A stretch of DNA of 13,128 nt from Nitrospirae bacterium RBG_16_43_11 (GCA_001805165.1 MHEI01000018.1:22003-35130), one strand, 5' to 3'. Shown: positions 7,081-12,874, numbered from the stretch's first letter. The notes: a model not told the origin generated them from the letters alone. Translations and numbers: made by a program.

Positions 7081-7231
7081 ATGTCCAACTGGATGTCCCC
7101 CGGAGGTGATCAAAAGGGACCCAAAGAGGGGTAAAGGTTCAGAAAAGTTAGCAGGCTGACGAAAGTCAGAAGTTAGCTTACAGAACACACCCTCTTGGAC
7201 ATGACGATCCTGAAACTCAGGGTATTTTTTT
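7055..7231 (+). ncRNA. Candidate structured small RNA, family not recognised
   Basis: A roughly 177-nt RNA transcribed opposite to both neighbours. Pairing seen by eye: P1 TACCCTGAG (7055-7063) with CTCAGGGTA (7216-7224), perfect over 9 bp; P1b AGGAT (7069-7073) with ATCCT (7207-7211); P2 ATGTCCAA (7081-7088) with TTGGACAT (7195-7202). Inside is a junction with two arms. P3 is TGG/CCA plus GTCCC (7095-7099) with GGGAC (7116-7120), and its loop contains GGAGGTGATC. P4 is GAGGG (7126-7130) with CCCTC (7190-7194), GTTC with GAAC, AAGTTAGC (7145-7152) with GTTAGCTT (7172-7179), and CTGAC-GAAA-GTCAG (7156-7169). Two pairs in P4 are G-U, which would be A-C mismatches on the other strand. With the GAAA loop, the promoter and the T-run, this favours the + strand. 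It does not match SRP RNA, 6S RNA, tmRNA or RNase P as I know them. A degraded intron or other remnant remains possible. Confidence 0.7.
7207..7231 (+). terminator. Intrinsic terminator of the small RNA
   Basis: CCTGA-AAC-TCAGG (7209-7221), extendable by two outer pairs including a G-T, is followed after GTA by seven T (7225-7231). The same bases also form the 3' arms of P1 and P1b, so pairing with the RNA's own 5' end and the terminator hairpin compete. The T-run lies over the last codons (two Lys AAA) of the opposing PC4-nuclease gene. Confidence 0.65.
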
Positions 7232-7840
7232 ATCTTTATGCTCATATTTTCGGATTAACCTCTTATAATCCTTTCCATAAAATAACTTTATATTCACTTC
7301 TGGATACAATTTCTTTAATAATCTTACCTTTCTGTTTTTCTTTGTAACAAGACTCTGCTTCATGGTGGTTAATTCTATGTACAAATCAAGGTCAGGAAGA
7401 TAAAAATCCGGTGTAAAACTTTCTATTACATTTCCACCCTCATCCCATTTTATGGGAAAGGTCTTTGGTTCATACTCCCATTTTATATGATAAAACTTCA
7501 GTATCTTTGCAAATTCTTCCTCGCTCGGATGGGCGAAGGTAATCTCCCTTACCCCCTTTAAATCCTCAAGATTTTCAAACTCATCCGAGAGACCCCGGAC
7601 AGCACAGGCTTCCTCAAGAAGAATTACCATTCTGCGAATTTCAGGGAGCATAGAGACGGGGATTTCTACTCCCTTTATTGTTGGTGTTAAATCACCATCT
7701 TTTGTCTTTGAATGTATGCGGATATCAATAATCTGACGCTTTTTGCCTCCGGAAATATTAGCAACTATTTCTTCATTCTTGCTTATGCTGAATCTGTACG
7801 TAGGATTAAGTATGTTCCCCCCGGTATTATTATTAATCAT
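7217..7840 (-). CDS. PC4-like domain fused to PD-(D/E)XK-like nuclease
   Basis: A 207-aa protein with two recognisable parts. Residues about 14-75 resemble the PC4/p15 coactivator fold that binds single-stranded nucleic acid: NEEIVANISGGKKRQIIDIR, then a short KDGDLTPT turn, KGVEIP and a helix MLPEIRRMVILLEEA. Residues about 95-200 resemble a TnsA-like PD-(D/E)XK nuclease core: an early acidic helix (EEEF near 107-110), WEYEPKTFPIKW, then FTPDFYLPDLDLYIELTT with PD at 144-145, E156 and T158 in place of the usual Lys, followed by a basic KKNRK and LYPEVNIKLFY. The basic residues could supply a displaced lysine. The domain calls rest on pattern memory. An in-frame GTG at 7852 would add four residues; the ATG at 7840, with GGGCAAGG before it, is chosen. 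The last five codons overlap the small RNA terminator. Its function is unknown; a nuclease or nucleic-acid-binding role is inferred. Confidence 0.75.
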   Translation of the reverse strand: MINNNTGGNILNPTYRFSISKNEEIVANISGGKKRQIIDIRIHSKTKDGDLTPTIKGVEIPVSMLPEIRRMVILLEEACAVRGLSDEFENLEDLKGVREITFAHPSEEEFAKILKFYHIKWEYEPKTFPIKWDEGGNVIESFTPDFYLPDLDLYIELTTMKQSLVTKKNRKVRLLKKLYPEVNIKLFYGKDYKRLIRKYEHKDKKIP

Positions 7841-7913
7841 TGCCTTGCCCACTATAGGCCAAAAGCGGATGAGGTATGGATAACTTCTTGTTCAATATAT
7901 CATACATGATTAT

Positions 7914-7941
7914 TTGCTTCAATATCCATCTATGTTAAAAT
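7914..7941 (+). promoter_or_regulatory. Possible promoter of the hemerythrin gene
   Basis: TTGCTT (7914-7919) and TAAAAT (7936-7941), 16 nt apart, lie just before the SD in the divergent gap. They would give a very short leader. The match is modest. Confidence 0.3.
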
Positions 7942-7967
7942 ATTTAAAAATCGCAGGAGGTGAAATT

Positions 7968-8417
7968 ATGGAATTTAAAATACCGGAAACGCTTAATGAG
8001 GAGCATGAAGAGCTCCATCGTGAACTTGCAAGGATTACTGAGGTTGGAGGTGCAATCGGAGCGGCTGCCAATAAGGTTGCAATGATTATGCACCCACATT
8101 TTATTAAAGAGGAAGAATATGCTATGCCGCCTCTTGGTTTGTTGAAACCGCTATCTAAAGGTGATATAAAGCCTGAGATGAAAGCTGTACTCAAGATCAC
8201 TGATCATTTAAAGGGAATGTTGCCCCAAATGGTCTCCGAACATCAGGCAATTGTAGAGGCGTTAATAAAGCTGGCTGATGTGTCAACCAGGGAAAACAGG
8301 ATGGAATTTGCCTTTATTGCGAAAAAACTTATCATACATATAAAGACAGAGGAGGAGGTTTTGTATCCGGCGGCAATTCTGGTTGGAGAGTACCTTAGAT
8401 TGAAATTAAAAGTGTAA
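7968..8417 (+). CDS. Hemerythrin-like HHE-domain protein
   Basis: A single-domain, soluble four-helix-bundle protein of 149 aa that probably holds a di-iron site. Such proteins bind O2 or NO, or take part in oxidative or nitrosative stress and iron handling. Candidate ligands in the family order: H13 (with H17) in helix A, H44 and E48 in HPHFIKEEE of helix B, H92 in MVSEHQ of helix C, and H124 and E128 in HIKTEEEVLYP of helix D. The start at 7968 is fixed by a strong AGGAGGTGA SD (7954-7962). The frame extends upstream to 7914, but those residues have no ribosome site and lie over the promoter region. The gene stands alone, divergent from the PC4-nuclease gene and followed after 157 bp by the Fis-type gene, which has its own promoter. 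Confidence 0.85.
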   Translation: MEFKIPETLNEEHEELHRELARITEVGGAIGAAANKVAMIMHPHFIKEEEYAMPPLGLLKPLSKGDIKPEMKAVLKITDHLKGMLPQMVSEHQAIVEALIKLADVSTRENRMEFAFIAKKLIIHIKTEEEVLYPAAILVGEYLRLKLKV

Positions 8418-8449
8418 TATTGAATAGTTAGACACTATAATAATATTTG

Positions 8450-8478
8450 TTGACATACCGAATTCATGGTATTATTAA
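8450..8478 (+). promoter_or_regulatory. Sigma-70 promoter of the Fis-type gene
   Basis: TTGACA (8450-8455), a 17-nt spacer and TATTAA (8473-8478). The -35 is perfect, the -10 is good and the spacing is optimal. Transcription is expected near 8485, which leaves a leader of about 90 nt before the Fis-type gene. Confidence 0.6.
8455..8472. promoter_or_regulatory. Dyad operator candidate in promoter spacer
   Basis: Inverted repeat ATACC (8455-8459) and GGTAT (8468-8472) around an 8-nt centre GAATTCAT, itself containing the palindrome GAATTC. It fills the gap between -35 and -10, where a bound repressor or a spacer-twisting activator would act directly on the promoter. The factor is unknown; the downstream Fis-type protein itself is one candidate. 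Confidence 0.4.
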
Positions 8479-8574
8479 ATAAAAGAGGCTTAATTCTTGA
8501 ACCATAGCGCCCGATAATGGTTATTAGAAGATTCCTCGGATTACTCGAGATAGTCTCTAGAAAGAAGGTGGTTT

Positions 8575-8775
8575 ATGATGTTAAAGGAAAAAAGCAAACT
8601 AACGGAAGCACTTGAGGCATTTGAAAGGGATTACATTATAAATATAATGCAGTCCCTGGGCTGGAGCCGCAAGAAAACGGCTAATGAGTTAGGAATACCT
8701 CTAAGCACCCTGAAGTACAAGATGACAAAATTGGGTATATACGGCATTGTCCCTGGTCGCAGAAAGGTTTCTTAA
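8575..8775 (+). CDS. Stand-alone Fis-type helix-turn-helix protein
   Basis: A 66-aa protein made almost only of the HTH_8 (Fis-type) DNA-binding domain that normally ends sigma-54 activators. It reads FERDYIINIMQSLGWSRKKTANELGIPLSTLKYKMTKLGI: a dimerisation helix, then the turn KKTANELGIPLSTLKYKM as reading head. It has no receiver and no AAA+ domain, so it cannot drive sigma-54 open-complex formation alone. It may be a local repressor, co-binder or nucleoid-type factor. The same layout ends the NtrX-type protein of this window (FERYFILEKLRENNWNITKTAEDL). An SD AAGGTGG (8565-8571) precedes two adjacent ATG codons (8575 and 8578), and the second has the better spacing. The gene has its own promoter with a dyad in the spacer. 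Confidence 0.8.
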   Translation: MMLKEKSKLTEALEAFERDYIINIMQSLGWSRKKTANELGIPLSTLKYKMTKLGIYGIVPGRRKVS

Positions 8776-8811
8776 CTATAAAAATTAATATTAGCTTTAT
8801 ATTGGTAATAA

Positions 8812-9933
8812 TTAATCGCTCCATTTCCTCTTACCTTTATCAAGAGAGAAAATCGCGTGTGCCTGAGCTAATAAATCCGGTATGTTGAGTCTTTCAGGAC
8901 ACCTTGGCAGACACTCATTGCATCGCGTGCAAAAGGTGGCCTTTTTCCCCCAGAACCAGTGGTCTGCATTCTCGAACATTTTGTAACGGTACTTGCCGAA
9001 CTCCACCATATTGAAAGCTAAAGCAAGGTTCCGGAGCCTTAATACCTCAGGGATGTTTATCTGTTCCGGACACGGCAGACACTTATGGCAGAGGGTGCAT
9101 AACGTTCCACCGAGTTTTTTATATTGCAGGTTAAGCCTCTCTATTATTTCCTGTTCACCCTCTGTCAGCGCCCCGCTGTACTTTGCAGCCTCAATGTGGG
9201 GATTAAACTCGTCAGGATGTGCAGCCCCTACCGTTACAGTAGTAACCTCCGGATTTGAGAGGCAGAATCTGAGGTTGATTGTTATAGGGTGATACGGACT
9301 GGTAAGTTCCATTAAATATTGCGGAGCCTTGTGAAGTTGACCTCCTTTATCTGTGGGAGAAATAATAAGTACTCCCATTTTCAACTCGCCTGCCCGCTTT
9401 ATCGCCTGGAGATTTCGTTGATTAAAATAGTAGTAGTGGAGATTGACAGACTCAAATTCACCTGTTTCCATAGTCTTTAAGATTATCTCAAGTGGACCAT
9501 GTGATGAAAACCCAAGATGTCTTATCAAACCTTCTGACATCGCCTTTCTTACAGTCTCAAGAACACCACCCTTCATGAAGGTATAGTTAAGTTGTTCATC
9601 ATTATTTATGCCGTGCAGGTCAAAGTTGTCCAGATAGTCTGTCTGCAAACGGGTTAATGACTCTTCTATATATTTCCTGTAATTCTGATAATGTTTCGGA
9701 GTTATCTTTGTGGTAAGGAAAAACCTTGATCTGTCAAAGCCTTTTAGAGCCCTTCCTAATAGTTCTTCACTATTTGCATAGCCACGGGCAGTTTCATAGT
9801 GATTTATCCCAATCTCCATTGCTCGGTGGACTGTGGCAACTGCCTGGTCTTCAGCGACATCAGGTAATTGCATTGCCCCATATGTGAGTAGTGATATGTT
9901 AAGCCCTGTTTTTCCGAATTTCCGCTGAAAGAT
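8812..9933 (-). CDS. Aldo/keto reductase with C-terminal ferredoxin-type domain; AUC start proposed
   Basis: NAD(P)H-dependent aldo/keto reductase barrel followed by a 4Fe-4S ferredoxin-like tail, 373 aa from the proposed start. Catalytic set: E47 (HYETA, where most members have Asp), Y52, K76 (LTTKI) and H107 (FDLHG). Iron-sulfur cysteines: CTLCHKCLPCP at 279-289 (C279, C282, C285, C288) and CTRCNECLPRCP at 335-346 (C335, C338, C341, C345), room for two clusters. The first ATG (9873) would cut off the family N-terminus. The frame upstream of it encodes QRKFGKTGLNISLLTYGA, the standard first strand, and contains no ATG, GTG or TTG back to the stop at 9994-9996. An ATC codon (9933-9931) lies 6 nt after a perfect AAGGAGG (9946-9940) and gives exactly the expected N-terminus. 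It overlaps the phospholipase gene by 35 nt, so coupled translation is likely. The substrate is unknown. Confidence 0.88.
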   Translation of the reverse strand: MFQRKFGKTGLNISLLTYGAMQLPDVAEDQAVATVHRAMEIGINHYETARGYANSEELLGRALKGFDRSRFFLTTKITPKHYQNYRKYIEESLTRLQTDYLDNFDLHGINNDEQLNYTFMKGGVLETVRKAMSEGLIRHLGFSSHGPLEIILKTMETGEFESVNLHYYYFNQRNLQAIKRAGELKMGVLIISPTDKGGQLHKAPQYLMELTSPYHPITINLRFCLSNPEVTTVTVGAAHPDEFNPHIEAAKYSGALTEGEQEIIERLNLQYKKLGGTLCTLCHKCLPCPEQINIPEVLRLRNLALAFNMVEFGKYRYKMFENADHWFWGKKATFCTRCNECLPRCPERLNIPDLLAQAHAIFSLDKGKRKWSD

Positions 9934-10789
9934 GTGATGCCTCCTTGAAAGGAAATACCGGAGGGATGATTGTTGTACCGATACCGTTTCTTTTCATGAA
10001 TTTTAACTTCTTGCGCAAACGTTTTGCCATTGCAAGATTTTTCCTGCCGGTAGGATCTTCTTTGATGCACATTGCCATGTTTTGTTGATGCAAAAGGTCC
10101 ATTATGGCGTTAAGAGAATTTCGGTAATATATATCCACATCCTCTTTATGCAGAACCCATTTAGAATATGATGATAGTCTGTTTATCATTTTATGCCACT
10201 GTTCCATGCGGTGAATAAGCACGAAATTGTTAAATATAGTCTTATTTGTACTGAATGATAATAGTGTATTCTCAATTACACTCTCCAGCAGAGGGTCATT
10301 ATCTTTGTGTACATCTTTCATTATCTTCCGGGGGAGATCCCAGACTATATTATCAGCTAAGGCGTCGAAACGCATCTCCCAGTAAATATGCCGGAGAAAT
10401 CGTGTTGAATAAGATGTTACCATTTTTTCCGGTACATAGTAATTGTGAGCAATAGTATCTGCTGCAAGGTGGCTCAGGTATCCGTATGCAAATGCCTTCT
10501 GTGATGGGCTGTTTGCCCTGTCGAGTACCTTAAACCCAACGTGCCAGTTGTGGCAGTGATGCAACTCCCTTGTAAATCTCTTTCCCACAACAATATCAGC
10601 ACTAATACAGCCGTAAAGATAATCATATGGGAATACCTCAAGAAGGGGTCTTACAGGGGCTATAAGCAGGGCAGGGTTGCTTAGTACGTGCCAGCCGAGT
10701 TGCAAGTGTGTGGCCGGCCCCCATGCAAATGCATCATCAGGCCAAAAGAGTAGCAGGGGAAGGACAAAAAGGATTGGAAGTATAAACAA
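9899..10789 (-). CDS. Exported zinc-dependent phospholipase C-like protein
   Basis: A 296-aa secreted protein of the zinc-dependent phospholipase C / S1-P1 nuclease superfamily. A hydrophobic signal peptide (residues 3-16) ends in AFA-WGP, so the mature protein starts with W23. In this family the N-terminal Trp amino group and carbonyl bind zinc. The other expected ligands are all present in order: H28, D65 (GCISAD), H83 in HNWH, H107, D111 and H115 in GYLSHLAADTIAHNYYVP, H134 and E138 in RHIYWEMRFD. The enzyme is therefore probably active on a phosphodiester, but lipid and nucleic acid substrates cannot be told apart here. The start is TTG (10789-10787), with AGAGG about 9 nt before it. It is the only usable start after the stop at 10813-10811. 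The signal peptide oddly lacks a basic residue, although RRKRR is encoded just upstream. The 3' end overlaps the aldo/keto reductase. Confidence 0.85.
   Translation of the reverse strand: MFILPILFVLPLLLFWPDDAFAWGPATHLQLGWHVLSNPALLIAPVRPLLEVFPYDYLYGCISADIVVGKRFTRELHHCHNWHVGFKVLDRANSPSQKAFAYGYLSHLAADTIAHNYYVPEKMVTSYSTRFLRHIYWEMRFDALADNIVWDLPRKIMKDVHKDNDPLLESVIENTLLSFSTNKTIFNNFVLIHRMEQWHKMINRLSSYSKWVLHKEDVDIYYRNSLNAIMDLLHQQNMAMCIKEDPTGRKNLAMAKRLRKKLKFMKRNGIGTTIIPPVFPFKEASHLSAEIRKNRA
9940..9946 (-). promoter_or_regulatory. Internal ribosome binding site AAGGAGG for the reductase
   Basis: A perfect AAGGAGG on the - strand inside the last codons of the phospholipase-like gene. CATCAC and then an ATC codon in the reductase frame follow. 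No ATG, GTG or TTG occurs in any frame at initiation distance, so the site points to the ATC. Confidence 0.65.
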
Positions 10790-10824
10790 TTCTAAACGCC
10801 TCTTTCTTCTTTAATCCGCATTTT

Positions 10825-10854
10825 ATGTTAACCCTTTTTGCCCCTTTTGTAAAG
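10825..10854 (-). promoter_or_regulatory. Possible promoter of the phospholipase-reductase pair
   Basis: On the - strand, TTTACA (10854-10849), an 18-nt spacer and TAACAT (10830-10825) lie in the 112-bp gap between the COG3014 gene and the phospholipase-like gene. They would give a leader of about 30 nt. The rest of the gap shows no convincing terminator, so read-through from the lipoprotein operon is also possible. Confidence 0.33.
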
Positions 10855-10901
10855 AAATTCCTTGCAACCGGGCATTTTTTAGCGCCAACTCAGTACCTGC
10901 A

Positions 10902-12236
10902 TTAACGTGAATTGCCTAAGTATCGGTTGCTTAGAAACGCCTTCTCACCTGCCATCAGCGTAACCGGATAAGACTTTTTCATTAGTAACCTGTGATTGGC
11001 TGCATAATACTCTGCCACAAGTGTATAAGAACCAGGTGGTGCAGCCACTCTTGCCATTCTGATCTGAGCCGGCAGTGTCTGCCAGCTCCGTTTGTCAGAC
11101 TGTTCACTGGCAATCGTGTAAATGTTGGTCCCTAACTTTACGAGAAAGTCCGCAAAGGGGTCATCTTTTACCTTCTTCCTGACTTCAAGTGATAACAGAT
11201 ATTTTACTGTAGCCCTCGCAATAGCCTTTGCAGTAATACGACCTATCCTGTCCTCAAGGTCTTTAACAGCTATTGCAGAAATGTCCTCTGCAAGAAACAT
11301 CTCCTGTGAGGATACAGCCCCTCCTGAATCAAGCAATTTCACTTCTACATAATCAAGTTCATCAGGTTGTATTACAAACTTAGGCAATGCAACACGAAGG
11401 TAGTAAATACCCCCCTTGATGTCAGGAATAGGGGCGTCAATAAAATAATCTGTTTTGACCGGCGCATGTCCATCAAGGCTGATAAATATTATTTCACCTT
11501 CCCCAGACCTTTCTTCCTGGGTAACCCATGAGGTATCAGAAAACATATTTCTGTAAAAGCTGTGTTCTTCGTCAAGGTGCAGTGATTCTGTTAAACGAAG
11601 TAAATCCACGGATAAGGGAGGAAGAACCTCTGTGCCGTAGTCCTGTTCATAAACCTCGTAAGTTTCATATGCCTTCCTGTAAGCAATAAAGGCATCGTTG
11701 TATTCATGCTTTACCTCGTAGAGTAAGCCGGTAAGATAGCGGGCAAAGGCGTCTTCCTTATATACATTCTTCTTTTCATATTTATCGTTGAATACGTTTA
11801 ATTTGTGATCAATCTTCCGCGCTTCTACGAGGGCATCATCCCACTGGTGCATATAGACATAATTGAGCGCCCCTATCACATTGACCATCACCTTTTCAAA
11901 ATCTTCTCCCTCATACGGCAACAGATTGTCGTTAGTCAGCATGGCGCCTGCTTCTGAGGTAATGCTTTTGGTATAAAGTTCTTCCATCCTTGATTCTGCC
12001 ATATCCAAAAAAGCATTGCTTTCAGCATATCTGCCTGCGAGATGGAGAACCATTGCGCGGTCGAGGTAGTAAAGGAGTTCATTCCTCAGACCGTAATTAT
12101 TCCTTGATTTTTCTAAAACATTATCTGCTTCTGTATACTGTTCCTGATACAGGTAACGGTCAATCTGGGCGTAATGCTGGACGGACGGGGCACAGGAAGA
12201 AAGTAGCAGTAATAGCAGTAAAAGACCTTTCTTCAA
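10902..12236 (-). CDS. COG3014-type TPR lipoprotein
   Basis: A 444-aa lipoprotein of the uncharacterised COG3014 group. A Leu-rich signal sequence ends in the lipobox LSSC, so C15 would be lipidated, with Ala at +2. Residues about 20-230 are helical with TPR-like repeats (YTEADNVLEKSRNNYG, RYAESNAFLDMAESR, QWDDALVEARKIDHKL, EYNDAFIAYRKAYETYE). A more beta-rich region follows, with GEIIFISLDGHAPVKTD and APPGSYTLVAEYYA near the C-terminus. The start is TTG at 12236-12234, with GAGGGG seven nt before it. It is only 21 nt after the LpoB-like gene, so they form one operon. COG3014 and LpoB-like genes are, as far as I recall, neighbours in other Gram-negative bacteria, which hints at a joint envelope role. 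No biochemical function is known to me. Confidence 0.8.
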   Translation of the reverse strand: MKKGLLLLLLLLSSCAPSVQHYAQIDRYLYQEQYTEADNVLEKSRNNYGLRNELLYYLDRAMVLHLAGRYAESNAFLDMAESRMEELYTKSITSEAGAMLTNDNLLPYEGEDFEKVMVNVIGALNYVYMHQWDDALVEARKIDHKLNVFNDKYEKKNVYKEDAFARYLTGLLYEVKHEYNDAFIAYRKAYETYEVYEQDYGTEVLPPLSVDLLRLTESLHLDEEHSFYRNMFSDTSWVTQEERSGEGEIIFISLDGHAPVKTDYFIDAPIPDIKGGIYYLRVALPKFVIQPDELDYVEVKLLDSGGAVSSQEMFLAEDISAIAVKDLEDRIGRITAKAIARATVKYLLSLEVRKKVKDDPFADFLVKLGTNIYTIASEQSDKRSWQTLPAQIRMARVAAPPGSYTLVAEYYAANHRLLMKKSYPVTLMAGEKAFLSNRYLGNSR

Positions 12237-12257
12237 ATAATTTCCCCTCTGTTGATT

Positions 12258-12857
12258 CTAAAAACCCAAGCGGCGCCTCTCAACAACCTTTTTAATCTTC
12301 TTATCTCCGAACCAGACCTTGATATTACTCTCTACATCTATCATCTCAAGGTCTACCTGATAGTAAATGACCTTAGTCCCTTTTTCCTCGTCCTGAATGG
12401 TATTTATGACACCTTTTAGCATATAGTCGGCCCCGATCTCTTTACCAATACCCTTGGCGGTTTCTTCAGTGGCATGTATCATCTGGTCGGTTCGCTCTTC
12501 CCTGATTTCCTCCCTTTCACCTTTTGACGCAACAAACTGTACCTGGCCGGAGTTTGTCAGCTCCCTCTCAAGGTCTTTTGTAAAGGTCTGGACATTTATA
12601 TGTTCATGACTCCTGTTAACTACTGTTCCAATGATGACTGTAGGTTGTTTCTTATTCTTCGTTACATAGCTGTCAAGCCACGGTCTTGAGAGTGAGTCTT
12701 TAATCATCTCCTCTGCTACTAATCGGGAGTCTGTGTCATTCCACCTTCCGCTCAGGTCAATGGCCTCCTCGGGCTTAACACGCTCTACCCTGGTGCTGGC
12801 ACATCCTCCTATAAAAGCTATCATCAGGATTGCAACTATAAGATATGACTTTTTCAT
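12258..12857 (-). CDS. LpoB-like lipoprotein (PBP activator family)
   Basis: A 199-aa lipoprotein related to LpoB, the outer-membrane activator of penicillin-binding protein PBP1b in enterobacteria. The signal peptide ends in the lipobox IGGC, giving lipidated C19. The conserved body follows: DLSGRWNDTDSRLVAEEMI, then a strand TVIIGTVVNRSHEHINVQTFTKDLERELTNSGQVQFV, a helix with EETAKGIGKEIGADYMLKGVI, and final strands YYQVDLEMIDVESNIKVWFGDKKIKK. The linker between lipid and domain is short compared with the long one in E. coli LpoB, so reach across the periplasm may differ. The start ATG has a strong GAAAGGAG 10 nt upstream. It sits 17 nt after the NYN gene and 21 nt before the COG3014 gene. 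The target enzyme in this organism is not known. Confidence 0.82.
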   Translation of the reverse strand: MKKSYLIVAILMIAFIGGCASTRVERVKPEEAIDLSGRWNDTDSRLVAEEMIKDSLSRPWLDSYVTKNKKQPTVIIGTVVNRSHEHINVQTFTKDLERELTNSGQVQFVASKGEREEIREERTDQMIHATEETAKGIGKEIGADYMLKGVINTIQDEEKGTKVIYYQVDLEMIDVESNIKVWFGDKKIKKVVERRRLGF

Positions 12858-12874
12858 AATATATTTACTCCTTT

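Noticed and set aside
7081..7202. Reading the ATGTCCAA/TTGGACAT pair as terminal repeats of a small mobile element
   Set aside because: No target-site duplication was seen at the flanks, and the arms sit inside a larger set of nested helices with a promoter and terminator, so an RNA gene explains more.
7054..7245. 63-codon reading frame on the - strand across the small RNA region
   Set aside because: It starts inside the nuclease gene without an SD, resembles no protein family, and covers bases better explained by RNA pairing.
7914..7967. N-terminal extension of the hemerythrin-like protein
   Set aside because: There is no SD at 7914, whereas a very strong AGGAGGTGA serves the ATG at 7968.
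8776..8811. Terminator between the Fis-type gene and the reductase
   Set aside because: The short AT-only gap has no GC stem and no clear T-run after a hairpin.
8993..9292. + strand reading frame opposite the aldo/keto reductase
   Set aside because: It is antisense to conserved reductase and ferredoxin-type codons, with no SD or homology signal.
9804..10070. 88-codon - strand frame over the phospholipase/reductase overlap
   Set aside because: It lies in a third frame across two real genes and its composition is not protein-like.
10790..10901. Terminator after the COG3014 gene
   Set aside because: The possible TGCCC/GGGCA pairing has a 27-nt loop and is too weak to call.
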